This document shows positions 38,739 through 51,175 of a stretch of 64,000 bases of DNA, piece by piece. Numbering within the stretch: the first letter of the stretch is position 1; each line of letters begins with the position of its first letter. The notes under the pieces are model-generated. The model was not told the DNA's origin. It saw only the letters and a list, made by a program, of their open reading frames with translations, and did not search any database. Source of the DNA: Siphlonurus alternatus (taxonomy: Eukaryota > Arthropoda > Insecta > Ephemeroptera > Siphlonuridae); assembly GCA_949825025.1 (NCBI GenBank), contig OX463788.1, positions 34,397,078 through 34,461,077 on the forward strand. The letters run 5' to 3'. The translations under genes were made by a program, and so were the position numbers.

Positions 38739-39185
38739 TTATTATTATTATTATACTAAAATACGTTCGTAAATTATTTATGAAAATAATACTTTTTTAC
38801 TTTTTTAAGTTGAAAAACGCGCAATGAAGCAAAATGCTTGCATATATTTTAGAAGACCCTGCATTTTGATAAAATTAATTTAATTATTATTAGTAATATC
38901 AAAATAATTGAGCATATAATTATGGAATATAAATATAATACAAAATCTAACCAGTAGTAAAATATATATAAGTCTACTTTATGTTCTTATATATACCTGA
39001 TACCATGATGATATTATAAAATCCTATCCTATAGGATTATAGGATGTATTTTACAATTATTTCGTTAAGAAGGATTATAAAAAGAATGCTATAATCTTCA
39101 GTGCTTTTATTACAAATAAATGAACGTAAAAAAAAAAAGTTAACCTTTTATATAAGTTATGTGTTTTCTGTTTTCTGTGTTATAG

Positions 39186-39223
39186 ACCTTGAAGATATTC
39201 ACCGCCACATCAAACCATTTCAG
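39186..39223 (+). CDS. Possible second exon of the unassigned plus-strand gene
   Basis: A long pyrimidine tract and TAG (TTTTCTGTGTTATAG) precede ACCTTGAAG, and the donor is CATTTCAG/GTATCA at 39224. The 38 nt join to the spare base of the exon ending at 34952 as GAC, giving DLEDIHRHIKPFQ and phase 0. A possible continuation is 40042-40128, which follows an AATAG acceptor in phase 0 and reads 28 codons from SFYEVLLKSSRLAYWW to a TGA. That last step is weaker. Confidence 0.33.
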
Positions 39224-40018
39224 GTATCACGTCCATTTAACAACCTACACTCTTTGAGTGGTACAAGCACAAGTTGCTCGATTCACGTCATGTCTCCATG
39301 CCATATTAGACAACACACTATACTACAGTAATACAACGTACTGTACGAACGTTTATACACTAAAGGTTTCTTACAAACACACACACACATAAACGCACAT
39401 AACCCATACTCTATAATTATAGCTTGCTCGCTCTCTCGATGGCGCGTGCGACTTGCCACATTCGCTTCACGTATCACAATACCATGCAGAGAGCATGCAT
39501 GATTGCTTTGTAACTGATTTAATTCATGGAATACACTTTCATTCGGAGTTTCATTGAATAGTTCTAGCAGAATGAAATTAATTAATTTTCAGTGGTGGAA
39601 ACTAATTAATCAAAATTAATGATGTGATGACATATATACCTAGAGCATCATATTACTTCTACAGAGCTAGTATAGACAATACATTATGTTTTTTGTTTTT
39701 TTACCATGTCGTTAGTTCCATGAAATTCAACCATTATAATTAATTTGATCAGACAAAGCATAATATATTTGAATCCAGGAACTCAACAAAAAAAAATAAT
39801 AAAAATAAAAAAAAAAAAATGCGTGCCATCGTCGAATTCTTAATACCTACATCAGGCTTACAGCTATTTTAATATTCCATCAGAGGAACATTAACAAAGC
39901 CATAAGTTATTATATAAAAAATAAAAAGTAAACGATAAAATTGTTATTATTTTTTGTTAGATGATAAAAAAGATAAAGAAAGGTCCTTTAGCATTTTATA
40001 TTTGTAAAGCGTGGCTAT

Positions 40019-40393
40019 TCATGTGCCTGCAATCCCAATAGAGTTTTTATGAAGTGCTGCTAAAGAGCTCGCGGCTAGCTTACTGGTGGGATGCTGGCTG
40101 CAGCTGTGTGGAGGAGATTCTGGTTTGAGATGTGGATGGAATAGCGGAGAGGCAGGAGGCGCGCCGCGGAGGACAGCTAGGACAGACAGCCCGCCGCCCC
40201 CTGCGGATGCATCAGCAGCTCGCCCGCTTGACACGACTTTGACTCGCGGCTGTCTCTCTCTCTTTTCTGTATGCTTATTTCTACATCTCGTAAAGCACGT
40301 GGACTCAAGCGTTAGCGACACAAGGCGCGGCACTCTGCACACACAGTGCCAGGGCATGCCTGGCCATTGAATGCTTGGTCTCGTCTGTCGCAC
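40019..40393. other. GC-rich island with coding-like reading on both strands
   Basis: About 55-60 percent GC in an AT-rich setting. The minus strand is open for 124 codons, Ser/Ala/Pro-rich, with a possible donor CCA/GTAAGC at 40084. The plus strand holds the 28-codon continuation described for the plus-strand gene (40042-40128) and another 94-codon ORF. It may be a first exon or leader exon of the minus-strand Ser-rich gene, which needs an upstream non-coding exon, or part of a plus-strand gene. I cannot decide. Confidence 0.3.
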
Positions 40394-40445
40394 AGTCTAC
40401 GCACAAAATAGCCATATTGAGTGACTGAACTGATTGCATGGTCAT

Positions 40446-40480
40446 ACCACGGCCAGTCTGGTATCCAGAGTGGCCGTGGT
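40446..40480. repeat. GC-rich hairpin
   Basis: ACCACGGCCA and TGGCCGTGGT pair perfectly, and inside them CTGG pairs with CCAG around TAT. It lies at the edge of the GC-rich island and might be a protein-binding site or structural RNA. Confidence 0.5.
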
Positions 40481-40818
40481 CATACAGTTTTGACAACGCG
40501 CTCGTATAAACCTCTGCCTGTTTAAAATTATAATATTAACGTTTGGCCAGATGTACTGTACCTCTTTAACCACGTGTTGATGTAGATGTACCAATGTGTA
40601 CAAAGTGCAGATTAACAATCAACAATAATTTTGTATTGAGGAAAATATTTCCTTTGTTGAAATAATACAAAAATTAATTGAATAATAATAATTTGAATTT
40701 ATACTGTCAGTTTTTTTAGTGTGATCTATACTTTGATATTATTGAAACACAAGCCTACCACAGAGCAATTACAACAAACACAATTATATTAATAAATTTA
40801 ACTTCATGTCTCGAAATG

Positions 40819-40821
<3 letters not shown>

Positions 40822-40909
<88 letters not shown>
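40822..40909. repeat. (AT)n microsatellite with one interruption
   Basis: An AT run of 88 bp broken once by AATAATA at about 40880. Confidence 0.95.
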
Positions 40910-40913
<4 letters not shown>

Positions 40914-41099
40914 CTGACTGACAACTACGTAACACTACGTTATTATAGCTCTTAAATATATGAGCAGCTCACATACACTTTACCTACGAATGCTTTAACC
41001 GAGTTAAATAAACTCTTTACTTATCAGGACATTTTTCAGCTTTGTATCTACGGTATAATTTACAATTATTTAAATCTTATAAGCATTTCTGCAAGAATT

Positions 41100-41588
41100 C
41101 GTTTATTTTTACGGTTTGATACATGTCACAAGATTTGTATAAATTTGAATTCAACTTATCTGTAAATACAATTAACATTGGACTTATTTCTGGTATTGTA
41201 ATTATGAAAGTTATAAAATTATCACTCTGCAAGTATAAGTTGGGGCGAGATTTTTTAAATGCAGTTCAAAATGTAAATGGACGGGAGTGTGAGCATGATT
41301 ATTAAATTTTTTAAAATGAGATACACATCAGGCGACTGTCTTCTATATAGGCAGCCTTAATAAAGTTCGAAGAGCTCTTTTCTGCAAAACAAAACATCAG
41401 ACTATGCGGTATAGAGCGTATACTGCCTTACTTTCCCAATGTATAATAATACGAGTAAAAAAATACAATTTAAAGCTAAATGAGAATAGATGTGTGTATA
41501 ATTAATACGAGTATATATATAAAGAGTTTCGATTGATACATGGTTTCTGAATATATGTGTATTGTATAGCATAAAGTCTGCTGAACTA

Positions 41589-41628
<40 letters not shown>

Positions 41629-42060
41629 TTTTTTTTGCAAACTGAATTTACGTGCACTCTAATCTAAGGACTCGTATTATAAACATGCAAACCAAGAAAT
41701 TTAACAGATTGAGCTCTCTTAATTGTTTCATTACAATTATGTGTGTGTATGTGTATATAATGTATATAATATATATATATTATATATATGGTTACTCAAT
41801 TATAGTAATGACTTATAAATCTCCTTAATTCATCATTTGCAGTAGTTATGGCAAAGAATAAGTATAGCATTAAAGCTAAAGTGCTGCTAGTACAGCTTAA
41901 TAATTAGACCAAATGACATTTACCAAATATTAAATTCTTACTAAGAAGGTGCGCAGTAGCTGTAGTAATTGTGATATAATATATACATTATTTATACTAC
42001 TGTAATATAAATGTATATTATATCACAAACGAGGTACAACAAAGAATCTGAATCTTAACA
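41100..42060. other. AT-rich sequence
   Basis: One 60-codon ORF at 41123-41305 has background composition and no splice context. Confidence 0.45.
41599..41627. repeat. (TTA)n flanked by T runs
   Basis: Nine to ten TTA units between T tracts. Confidence 0.85.
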
Positions 42061-42070
42061 TGCATGCAGT

Positions 42071-42200
42071 GATTCACGAAGGAATATCCAGGATCCACAG
42101 GTTTCTCAAATAACCGCGGTTATTGCCATTGATTTAGGCTGGCATTAAACGTGGTTACTGAGAAAGCTGGATAACTTCAGGGTAACTTCTTTCGTGAATC
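42071..42200. mobile_element. MITE, 130 bp, GATTCACGAA termini
   Basis: GATTCACGAAGGAA on the left and GATTCACGAAAGAAG reversed on the right. The palindrome AACCGCGGTT lies inside. The segment GGCTGGCATTAAACGTGGTT recurs at 51133 as GGCTGGCGTTAACCGTGGTT. Confidence 0.6.
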
Positions 42201-45200
42201 TCACCCTTTAATTTTAGTAATAATGAATTTTTAATTACACAGCTTATACCACATTGCTAAAGAGGAGGCTGCTAATATCTTGTCATATTATAATAATTAA
42301 TATAATATATTTTAGCACCTCACGTGTACAGTATTATACTGTAAATATAGGTCTTAGGTGTGGTGTTATATAATGCTGGTATGTATTGTGATGCTTGAAT
42401 TGATTAGCAAACACAACACATACATTTACAGGTGGAAATAAGCATGTGGCATATGAACGATCGAGCGAAGCTTCTGTTGCAAGCATATTATGGCAAGCCT
42501 GCTGCAGCATAAAAGGTATATATAGGAGGCAAACAACTACTTTACAGTATAGCTACACACAATGGCAAACTCTCTACTAAATGCATAATATAATATGTAT
42601 ATGTATGTATGTAGCCTTGCATATAGCACACACATGCACCAGCGTTGCAGCTTGAAGAGCTAATGCATCGGAGCTGCAACAAAAAGTGCAAGGATGCAGC
42701 TGCAAGTGCTGCAACAGTCAGGTATAGCGATAATTTCAAGTATGTACTATAATATAGAGTAGCATCGAGCAACTACATAAGCAAGTTAGTTATAATGGGA
42801 GCACGTGAGACTGCATGCATCGCACGAGAATCTCATTCATAAAACCGTTGAGTCTTCTCTTACTATATATACAATATAAACACTATAAACTTTCTTACCA
42901 AGTCATGACCGTTTTGAATTAAATTATTATGATAACATAAACTTTATTTATAACATTATCAGCTGCTAAGAAAATCACCCTCACTCTATATTTTATGACT
43001 TGCACGTTTTATAATAGTTGTCTGAAGACGCAATGTATGGATGAGAAATAATCTTTTACCTGTTACATAGTAATCCTTTCATATAATATAATATATATTG
43101 TTATACATTTTCGTGTTAAAAAAAGTAATTATTTTTTAGCCTTGGGTGTTATTTTCTACCTATAAATATAGGTCTACAAGTTTATATAATTATTATACAT
43201 ATCAATTTCATTTAAACATGATAAATGACTTGCTAAGAGATCTCCAAAAATTTTGATGGGTGAGATAATAGCCTCTCACACATTACATCTTCGCCATGGA
43301 TACTACAGTATATATGTATATCTTATGTTATATTTATTGTCCTCAACATACCTCTATAAAATGAGCCATTCCCTCCTCTAAAACTACCCTAAGTTTACCT
43401 GCAATTACCTGTTAAGGTGGCTGACCCCGCAGACCTCCCCCCTTCCACCCCCTTACATTATTATTATTTGAATTAGTCATCATACTAAAACATGGTATGT
43501 AATTAATGCAGTATACATATAAAAATTATAAATATTATATTTTAACATTATATTTTAGTATTTTACAATTAAGATGCATAAAATTTCATAGCTACGCTTT
43601 TGTACGATGAATGGGATGTAAGCGCAAACAAAATTAAGTTAAGTAAGAAAATTGTGTGCTAAATTTTAAATATATAAATTATATAATATGTAAGTGTAAT
43701 ACAGACTGTATAAATTATCAAGTTGACATATATACGTAATTTGTATTAGTCATACAGTATAATATCTATATACGTATGTCATATAGTTGTAATTTGTAAT
43801 GCAGCAGTATAACTCAAATGCAATTATTATTCACTACAGTATACCTTACAATTAATAATTTTTCATCACTCATTAATTAGATTGATAAAATATTTTAAAT
43901 TTTAATTTAGCGCAGAGTTTAACATTTAAAATGTTTAAATATTTCTTTATTCTTGCTGCGAATATTACCATCTAGTCCATCCAGTCTATTTTTTCCAAAA
44001 CATGTTCTGTACAACTTCATTAGATCAATTCAAGATGACAGGCAGTAGCTTGCTCTTAACATAGAATATGATATGGTCCACGGCCATACCACTTATATTT
44101 TGGAGCATATAAAACACTCCCATGCACATAACAAAAAAACATTACAACTTGTAACTTCTTCTCCAAGTTATATGCATGTAAAAATCTTTATTGTAATTAA
44201 TTGGTTTGTTCATCAAATAATTATTATACAGCAAGGGAAATAAGTTAGTGAATTACAAATACATAAAATGTTATGGATTATATTTTTTTTTTTACATAAT
44301 ATAAAGCTGCATAATTATATAAACTTAATAAACTATATAATATTTATATATACATATAATGCGTAAATATATCGTATTAATACAGTGTATATGTGTGTAT
44401 GTATATTATATATATTATAATATATAATATAATATATAGTATATATATGTATATATTATATATATATACTAGCCATATACATTGTATAATAATACAATAT
44501 AATATTATAAAATAATACAATATTATATGGTATTTTAATCTATTAAGCAATGCTAAGGGTATCATTTATTTCCTTTTCTTTATAAATATTTGTTAAATTC
44601 ATCAGTGACCAATATAAAATAAATTATAAATCAGTCAAATGCTAAAAGTCATTTATATATTATACATATATTAATCATTCATAAAAAAACATTTACAAGT
44701 AATCTTTACACAATTTTACGTTCTGATAAATTTGTCTATATAGAGACAACTTTTTTGTGTGGGTATAAATTAATAATAATAATAAAAATAACAAAATCTC
44801 CTTCGTGTTTCAAAGCGTCTAGACGCCAAGATATAAACACGCACGTCTTAAACAACATGGCACAGATATAAAAACAAAAGTAAATTTCTCCTAAATCCAA
44901 CTTTTCCTTTAATTGTGATTGGAAAGCAACAACAATGCTATATATTGTAAAACGTGGAGAACGTTTTGATTATATTTCAATTGTAAAATATTGTTGTACT
45001 TATACTACTTGTATATTATAATTATATATTATACTGATTTTACATATAAATATATATATAATTATATTTTATTTATTTATTCATTCATTCGTTCATTCAT
45101 TATTAAATTTATGACTAACTAAATCTAAATATCATGTCATGTTCAAAAGAGATGGGTTTACATTATTATATCCTTCACGAGTCTGACACAATAACATACA

Positions 45201-46260
45201 TGCATTATAGTGACAATCATTTCATAACAAATGTCATTGAAATAGTAAATGCATTAATACACAGCATCTTACCCAGCATTAGTATCGTTTGTGGGGAATA
45301 TTTTATTAAATAATTACCGTACATAAAAAAATTAAACATATATTCATATATTGGTAAAATAATATCCATGCTTTTTATTTATTACTGGTCAGTGAGTAAG
45401 AGTGCGAATATAGCTACATATAATACTCCATCTGTCTCGTATATAATAATTTTATTTATATCCAACTTGGCCTTGCCTGTGGCTCTACCCGTGGTTTACG
45501 AGCACTCATAAAAATATGAAACGCTTTCTTACAATGCCGACTGACCCTTTAGGCCTCTAAAGGGAAGTTTAAAAAAAATGTAACAAAAAGTAAATGCATA
45601 TTTTATTGCAAGGACAATATATCTAGATAAGGTAAGGAAAATTACGGAATTTATTTTCCAACATTCTTTAGAACAAGTAAGAGTGACGTGTTTTTTTCCC
45701 CTTATATCAGTACAAAGAAAGGAGTAAAATATTCATTCCAAGCCGCCATGCTCAAACGCCGTGGAACCAATAGGGAACACAATGAAAATAAACAATGTAT
45801 GCATACTAATAAACTCTCATTAATTCCAATTAGATAATTATCCTACATTAAATTCTCATGTACGGATTTTTTTTCACATTTGCATAACTACAAATATGGT
45901 ATTATATGAATGCGAGCAAAAAACATAATATGTAATATCCTGTCAGTAATGAAAATGATAAATTGTATTAAATATTGTTTAACAGTTACTGTCAAGTGAA
46001 GATTAATTTTAATTTTCTTTTAATGACGAGTGTAAAATATTGACAGTAGCTTTTCGTTTTTGTTTTTCTCTTGGTTGAAGTGAAAACATAATACATGGCA
46101 TTCAATTCATTAATTTTATATATATTTATTTGACTCACTGCCATGTTCAGACCCAATCGTAATGAACAGAAAAATATAGTAATTTCACATTTATTTGATC
46201 ATTAGTAAACATTAATTAAATTGATTCTATCAGCGTTTGTACTGATGATTCTAATGAAAG
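42201..46260. other. AT-rich intergenic sequence, 4 kb
   Basis: Cryptic AT repeats (44377-44470) and a C-rich tract near 43430-43455. No coding-like island or clear transposon end was seen. Confidence 0.5.
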
Positions 46261-46268
46261 ATAAAAGT

Positions 46269-46669
46269 GTCTATGTCGAGCGTGGCGCAGTGCATTGACC
46301 GGTTCTCGTTAGATCACCGAAGTCAGGCTACGTCGAGCGTGGTTAGTACTTGGATGGGTGACCGTTTCAAGTAAAAAATACGCTGCTCCCTCCCTGGGGT
46401 AAATTCATCTCGCTTTCCACCCAGTGCAGTGATGCACTTGTGTGTGGTTCCCCAGGCTTTGGACATTGCTTTGGTCCACTGAGAAAAAGTAGAGGTGTCC
46501 GTCCTGACTGAGGTTTTCCACGGTTCCCTCAGTCTCACCTCAGCGAATGCTGGGACGCGTAAGCATGCAGGCCGTGGCCACTATCCGTTCCCTACCTTAT
46601 CCCTATATACCCAGTACCCCGCCGCGAGCTGTAAGCTCTTAGGAGTGTATCCTTGTAAAAAAAAAAAAA
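46269..46669 (+). mobile_element. 5S rRNA-derived SINE (SINE3-type) with poly(A) tail
   Basis: The first about 110 bases align with eukaryotic 5S rRNA, including CCGGTTCTCGTTAGATCACC and the internal promoter box TTAGTACTTGGATGGGTGAC. They differ from a functional gene: the 3' end does not pair back to the 5' end and is followed by other sequence. About 280 bases of unrelated body follow, with CTCACCTCAGCGAATGCTGG and CAGGCCGTGGCCACTATCCG, ending in a 13-base poly(A) at 46657. This is the layout of a SINE with a 5S head. No clear target duplication was seen. The body may come from a partner LINE that I cannot identify. Confidence 0.8.
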
Positions 46670-47085
46670 TCATATGATTTGATAGTTTTCAGAAAATTTG
46701 GCACAAAAAGACAAATTTTGTAGAAATTTCAGTGTATTTAAATAAAAAAAAAAACAATTGATAACATCGTTGATAAACTAACTATTTTTTGTAACATCTT
46801 ACATTAGTTGGTCCACTAAAATTAAAGTAAGAATTCTAGTCTCCATATGGAACTTAAACAGATGATAACAACATGTATGCATGTAGGCTTAAAAACCTAA
46901 CAAACTACTGCATTTTTTATATGCTCTGTCAGCTCTGTACATACTGTAGAGTACTTTAAATTTAATTAGAAATAACTTTGCAGACATGTTACAACAATAT
47001 ATTTACGTATGATAAAATGCAAACTATACATATTTTTATATAATTATATAATATATATTTGCGACACCACTGGATTGCCTGGCAA

Positions 47086-47206
47086 GACATAAGGACGAAC
47101 CCAGAGTAACAAGAATTACTTGTTTCCCCCTCCCCCCTCCCAATGCCCTTTTGGAGTGTCAGACTTTTGACCATACGGTGAGACCCATCCTCCACGGTAT
47201 TACTGC
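47086..47206. repeat. Unclassified interspersed repeat, copy 2
   Basis: Colinear with the 38.6 kb copy: ATTGCCTG, CATAAGGACGAACCCAG, CTTTTGGAGTGTCAGACTTT, TGACCATACGGTGAGACCCA, TCCACGG. The middle C/T tract differs in length. Confidence 0.5.
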
Positions 47207-48201
47207 ATGACCCATTTGACCCAGCAAAGTCTATTATTAATTATGCTAGTCTCGATAGACTGGATATCAATATATATACTATATATGATAAAGCCACAAC
47301 TGCAACAATGAACAAAACTGAATCTTAAAAGTTACTCTTCCATGCCTGCATGCCTTGGTGTTGAGAGAAAACATTATTTTATAGTTCCTTTACTCTTCAT
47401 TCATAGCGGCGCATTCCTTGATGATATAATAAGATAAGAGCTTTATTTAATGATGTCATCCTTTCTTTTTTTATATACAAATAAAACTTAACCAAATAAT
47501 TAAACGCTAATTAGTCTGGGGGTTATCATTGAAGGTCTTATATTATAATTTAAAGAAAAAATATATGATGCTACATAAAACATATAGCAAAAACCTCTCA
47601 CAAGTATGCACTGCTAAGCACAGTAGTCTGATATTTATAGAAGGTATAATTTCAACGCCACTGAGCGCTAGCTCACTCTTATCTGTGACGTAAAGATAAA
47701 AACAAGAATACAAAGTTGAAGTGTTATGTAAGCTGTTGGTTGTTGCTCCTCCTCACGCAGTTTCACTCGCACGAATGCACGCAAGCTTGACTAACACAGG
47801 CAGTAAAATAATGTCCATTCGATCAAGCAGTAATAAATACTATATTGAGCCCATGTCGATACATTCAATTTTTTTTATTGAAATATTATTACAAAAAAAA
47901 AAAAAAAAAAGTTATGATTTATGTGGAAGATAAACTCAAAATTTAAAGTAAAAAATGTCTTGTATGCGAATGGATTGAATGATAGATCTAAAGTCTAAAT
48001 GAAAAGAAAAGAAAAGCGTACTACAACTGACACACGTACGCCATCCACATCAAATCGTATTTGTTTGTTAGTTATTGCCAAAATAAATTATATTATTTGT
48101 TGTGGTTGATTGATAAGGCTTTAGATAGTAAAAAAAAACACTGATAACGGGAGATATTATATAATATATATGTATATATATATATATATAACTTATATTA
48201 G

Positions 48202-48465
48202 TTATATATTATACTTTTTTTCTGCTATATAGCTTATATTAGCAAAGAGCTTATATTTGATATAGCTAGGGGCTGCTTCTACGGACGACAACGTGGTAGC
48301 GCTGGTCATCCCTTTGTTGACAGCTAGATTAGAGAGAAGTACAGGCAGCGCCCTCGCGTTGTCCTCTGATCGAGGAAACTCGCAGAGGGTGACAGGATTT
48401 TGATACTTTTCTGAGCATTTCAACACCTCAAATTTTGGGGGAATACGGTTAGCACAGCCGTTCAA
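48202..48465 (-). CDS. 87-codon unassigned ORF in a GC-richer island
   Basis: It starts MNGCANRIPPKFEVLKCSEK and runs through CEFPRSEDNARALPVLLS to a stop at 48202. GC is near 50 percent in 48260-48440 and the reading looks protein-like. An internal acceptor-like GTGTTGAAATGCTCAG could begin a shorter exon. There is no recognised domain and no partner exon was found. Confidence 0.25.
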   Translation of the reverse strand: MNGCANRIPPKFEVLKCSEKYQNPVTLCEFPRSEDNARALPVLLSNLAVNKGMTSATTLSSVEAAPSYIKYKLFANISYIAEKKYNI

Positions 48466-48545
48466 CCTCTCTTTAAAACAAATGTTATCTACTTAGAGAA
48501 GACCATACATAACTAACATAACGTATAAATTGTTTTTCCAAAAGA

Positions 48546-48661
<116 letters not shown>

Positions 48662-49214
48662 CATATTACTGTGTAGCATTAGTCATTTTATTTTACTGTT
48701 TTTTTTTTCTTTAATTTAGTTCATATCCTTGGGTTAAAAAGATTAAATTTCAGTGTAATTTAACTCTTGCGCATTCACCTCATCCAGTTGAGAGAAAAGA
48801 CAGCAACATCACAAAGTGTGTGTGTTTTCAGTCCTATATGTTGCCCCAAGCACGGCTTATAATCATTTTAGCCCTGTCAAACGCTTCCATTAAAACCACA
48901 AATTATTATTTCTTTTTGGCCACGATAGAACTATATAGGTTATTACAGATTTGAAATTGAATTAAGTTCAGCGACCGATTAAAATTTTAATGTTAAATTT
49001 CACCTTGATATTCTAATTTAATAATTTAAATAATTTTATGTATATTTTAGGTGTTTATTAAAAAAAATAATATCTCTAAACTTTTATTTACATGATGTAA
49101 GGAGATTTCAATGCATGGTAAAATTGTGATGAATTCACATAAGCGCGGCTTCACGAATACCTCGTTCCCACAATTCAGATTAGAACTAGAAAAATCGTGT
49201 GCACGATTGAAAAA

Positions 49215-50275
49215 AAAAATCAAATTCAAATTCAAATTTTTATTTTGATCATAGGCTGTACAGCATGGATCACGTCAATTATTACATTAAATATGTAACA
49301 TACTTAATTCTAATTAAAATTAGCCTAAATTTAATAAATTTAAACACATATACCCAAACAATATTTAAAATATATATGATCTATAAAATTAATACAATAA
49401 TTAAAATTGTGTCCTTTTAAACATCACATTAGCACCATAATATATTTAACACACAACTTTTAAATTCAATTAAAAGTCTATACATCTTGACAAAATAATT
49501 AGTTATTTTAACAATTTACTAGTAGTAAATTAGTTATTTAAAAAGCACTTTTGCATAAATTGTCATATATTCACATAATTTATTTCTTCTTTTCACAGTA
49601 CAATAAGTTTCTTGATGCACTTACTCTTCTTGTATGAATTATTATGAAAATTATTTTTATATTTTTATCAGTTAAAGATAAGATTTTAATATGAAAATTT
49701 AACCACAATCACATGTTTCATGTTAATTTTCCCCTTTTTTTTTTTTTCACTGTATCACATTATCTTGATGATCTTAATGGATGATAATTAAGTTTTACAT
49801 TAATATATTGGTTTTCTCACTATAGTAATTATTATGCTGTGTCAGCTTACGTTCCAGTTTGCTACATCTCCATCTGTTATTTTTGTGTCCTCTGAATCAA
49901 ATTCTTTAATATTGTAATACTCTTTTTTTATTAAGATAGTTTTCAGTTTATTTTTGAATACATTATCACTACTTTCATCTCGCAATGATTGTGGTATAAA
50001 ATCGTGAATTTTATGCGTTTGGTAATATGGATTATTTTTATAAAAAGCAGATTGGTGTTTTTTTACTACTACCTTCGATTTATTTCTTGTATTGTATGGA
50101 GAAATGTCGGAAACTTGATCGTATGACTCAGCATGTAGTCTTTTATACATTGCACATTTGTAAATATAAATACACGGTAAAGTTAACATGTTCAGTTCCC
50201 TAAAATATGTTCTACATGAATCATATTTTTTAAACCCTTTTATTGTTTTAAGAGCCCTTTTTTGAATGAAAATGT
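49215..50275 (-). mobile_element. Second copy of the minus-strand LINE family
   Basis: The minus frame 49842-50275 reads IQKRALKTIKGFKKYDSC, LNMLTLPCIYIYKC, YNTRNKSKVVVKKHQSAFYK and KLKTILIKKEYYNI. These match the 12409-13027 copy residue by residue in many places. The 3' end at 49215-49262 reads TGTACAGCCTATGATCAAAA with an AATTTG repeat tail, again like the 12.2 kb copy. It is 5'-truncated. Confidence 0.8.
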
Positions 50276-50754
50276 ATATTAAAATTGTGATCGATTCATA
50301 ATAATTATAATAATATTGTTATATGCATGAACTAAAAAAGGAAATATGTTGGTATATAGTACATGATTTAAAACAAAGTGTCCAGCAGCGTGTCTGATTG
50401 TTCTAAAATATAATTATATGTATATACTACTTTATTTCTGCATGAAAATTACAGACACATAAGCGCTAGAAGGTAAATACTTTACGTTAATTTTATTATA
50501 CAGTATATATATTATGCAGCCGAAGCACTTCAGCTTCACTTTTCACTTTCTGTGTAGCTTTTTATAAAAAAAAAATATGGTTGACTGAAGGCAGCACGAC
50601 TAGAATTATATTTTATGATAAGGAAAGAAAAAGTTTGGGTGTGATTCGAAGGGTGTCTATGTTGCCTGCAGGAAAGCTAGAGAGAAGACAGACCGAATGT
50701 GTGTATGCAGCTACTTAGTATGCACGTCGTGGTCGGGGGCCGCGCATCACGCTC

Positions 50755-51093
50755 TTGAGGCTTGATAGATGCCGCACGCTCGCCAGCAGGAGCGGTCGCG
50801 ACGGTCGCTGCGGCGGTGGCGGCGGCTTCACAAATACCTCATCGTTCGCCGTGGCGTCAGCAACACCGGCCAATCAAGCGACCAATCAACCACCAAGCAA
50901 CACTTCTCCAATTTCCACTCCTTTCAGACCGGCAATGTTGTCACTGAAGACTGAATGCATTGTACTTTCTTTGCAATTGAAATTGCATTGCATTGCAATT
51001 TCTTTGACAATTGCTGTGTTATTTCAATATAGGAAAAATATAAAAAGTAGTGGGCGCGATTCACGAACGAGCTGGAGGAAGACGGCTAACTAA
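50755..51093 (+). other. GC-rich island with two CCAAT boxes and a 112-codon ORF
   Basis: CCAAT occurs at 50870-50874 and 50882-50886, 12 bp apart (NF-Y-type pair), within a CpG-rich stretch 50730-50870. One plus frame is open for 112 codons with a Gly-rich then Ser/Thr/Asn/Gln-rich reading (FTNTSSFAVASATPANQATN). Promoter or first-exon DNA seems more likely than a free-standing protein. The MITE fragment at 51058-51175 overlaps its end. Confidence 0.3.
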
Positions 51094-51175
51094 TCCCGGT
51101 CAGTATACAATGTATACATGCCATTGCATTATAAGGCTGGCGTTAACCGTGGTTAGTGAGAAACCTGGATTATTC
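51058..51175. mobile_element. Truncated relative of the GATTCACGAA MITE
   Basis: It starts GATTCACGAACGAGCTGG and contains AAGGCTGGCGTTAACCGTGG and GTGAGAAACCTGGATTA, matching the 42.1 kb copy. The right terminal repeat is missing. Confidence 0.5.

Noticed and set aside
46269..46385. Functional 5S rRNA gene
   Set aside because: The ends do not pair, several conserved positions differ, and the sequence runs into a body with a poly(A) tail, so it is a SINE head.
47721..47933. 70-codon plus-strand ORF
   Set aside because: Ends in a poly-Lys run from a poly(A) tract; no supporting signal.
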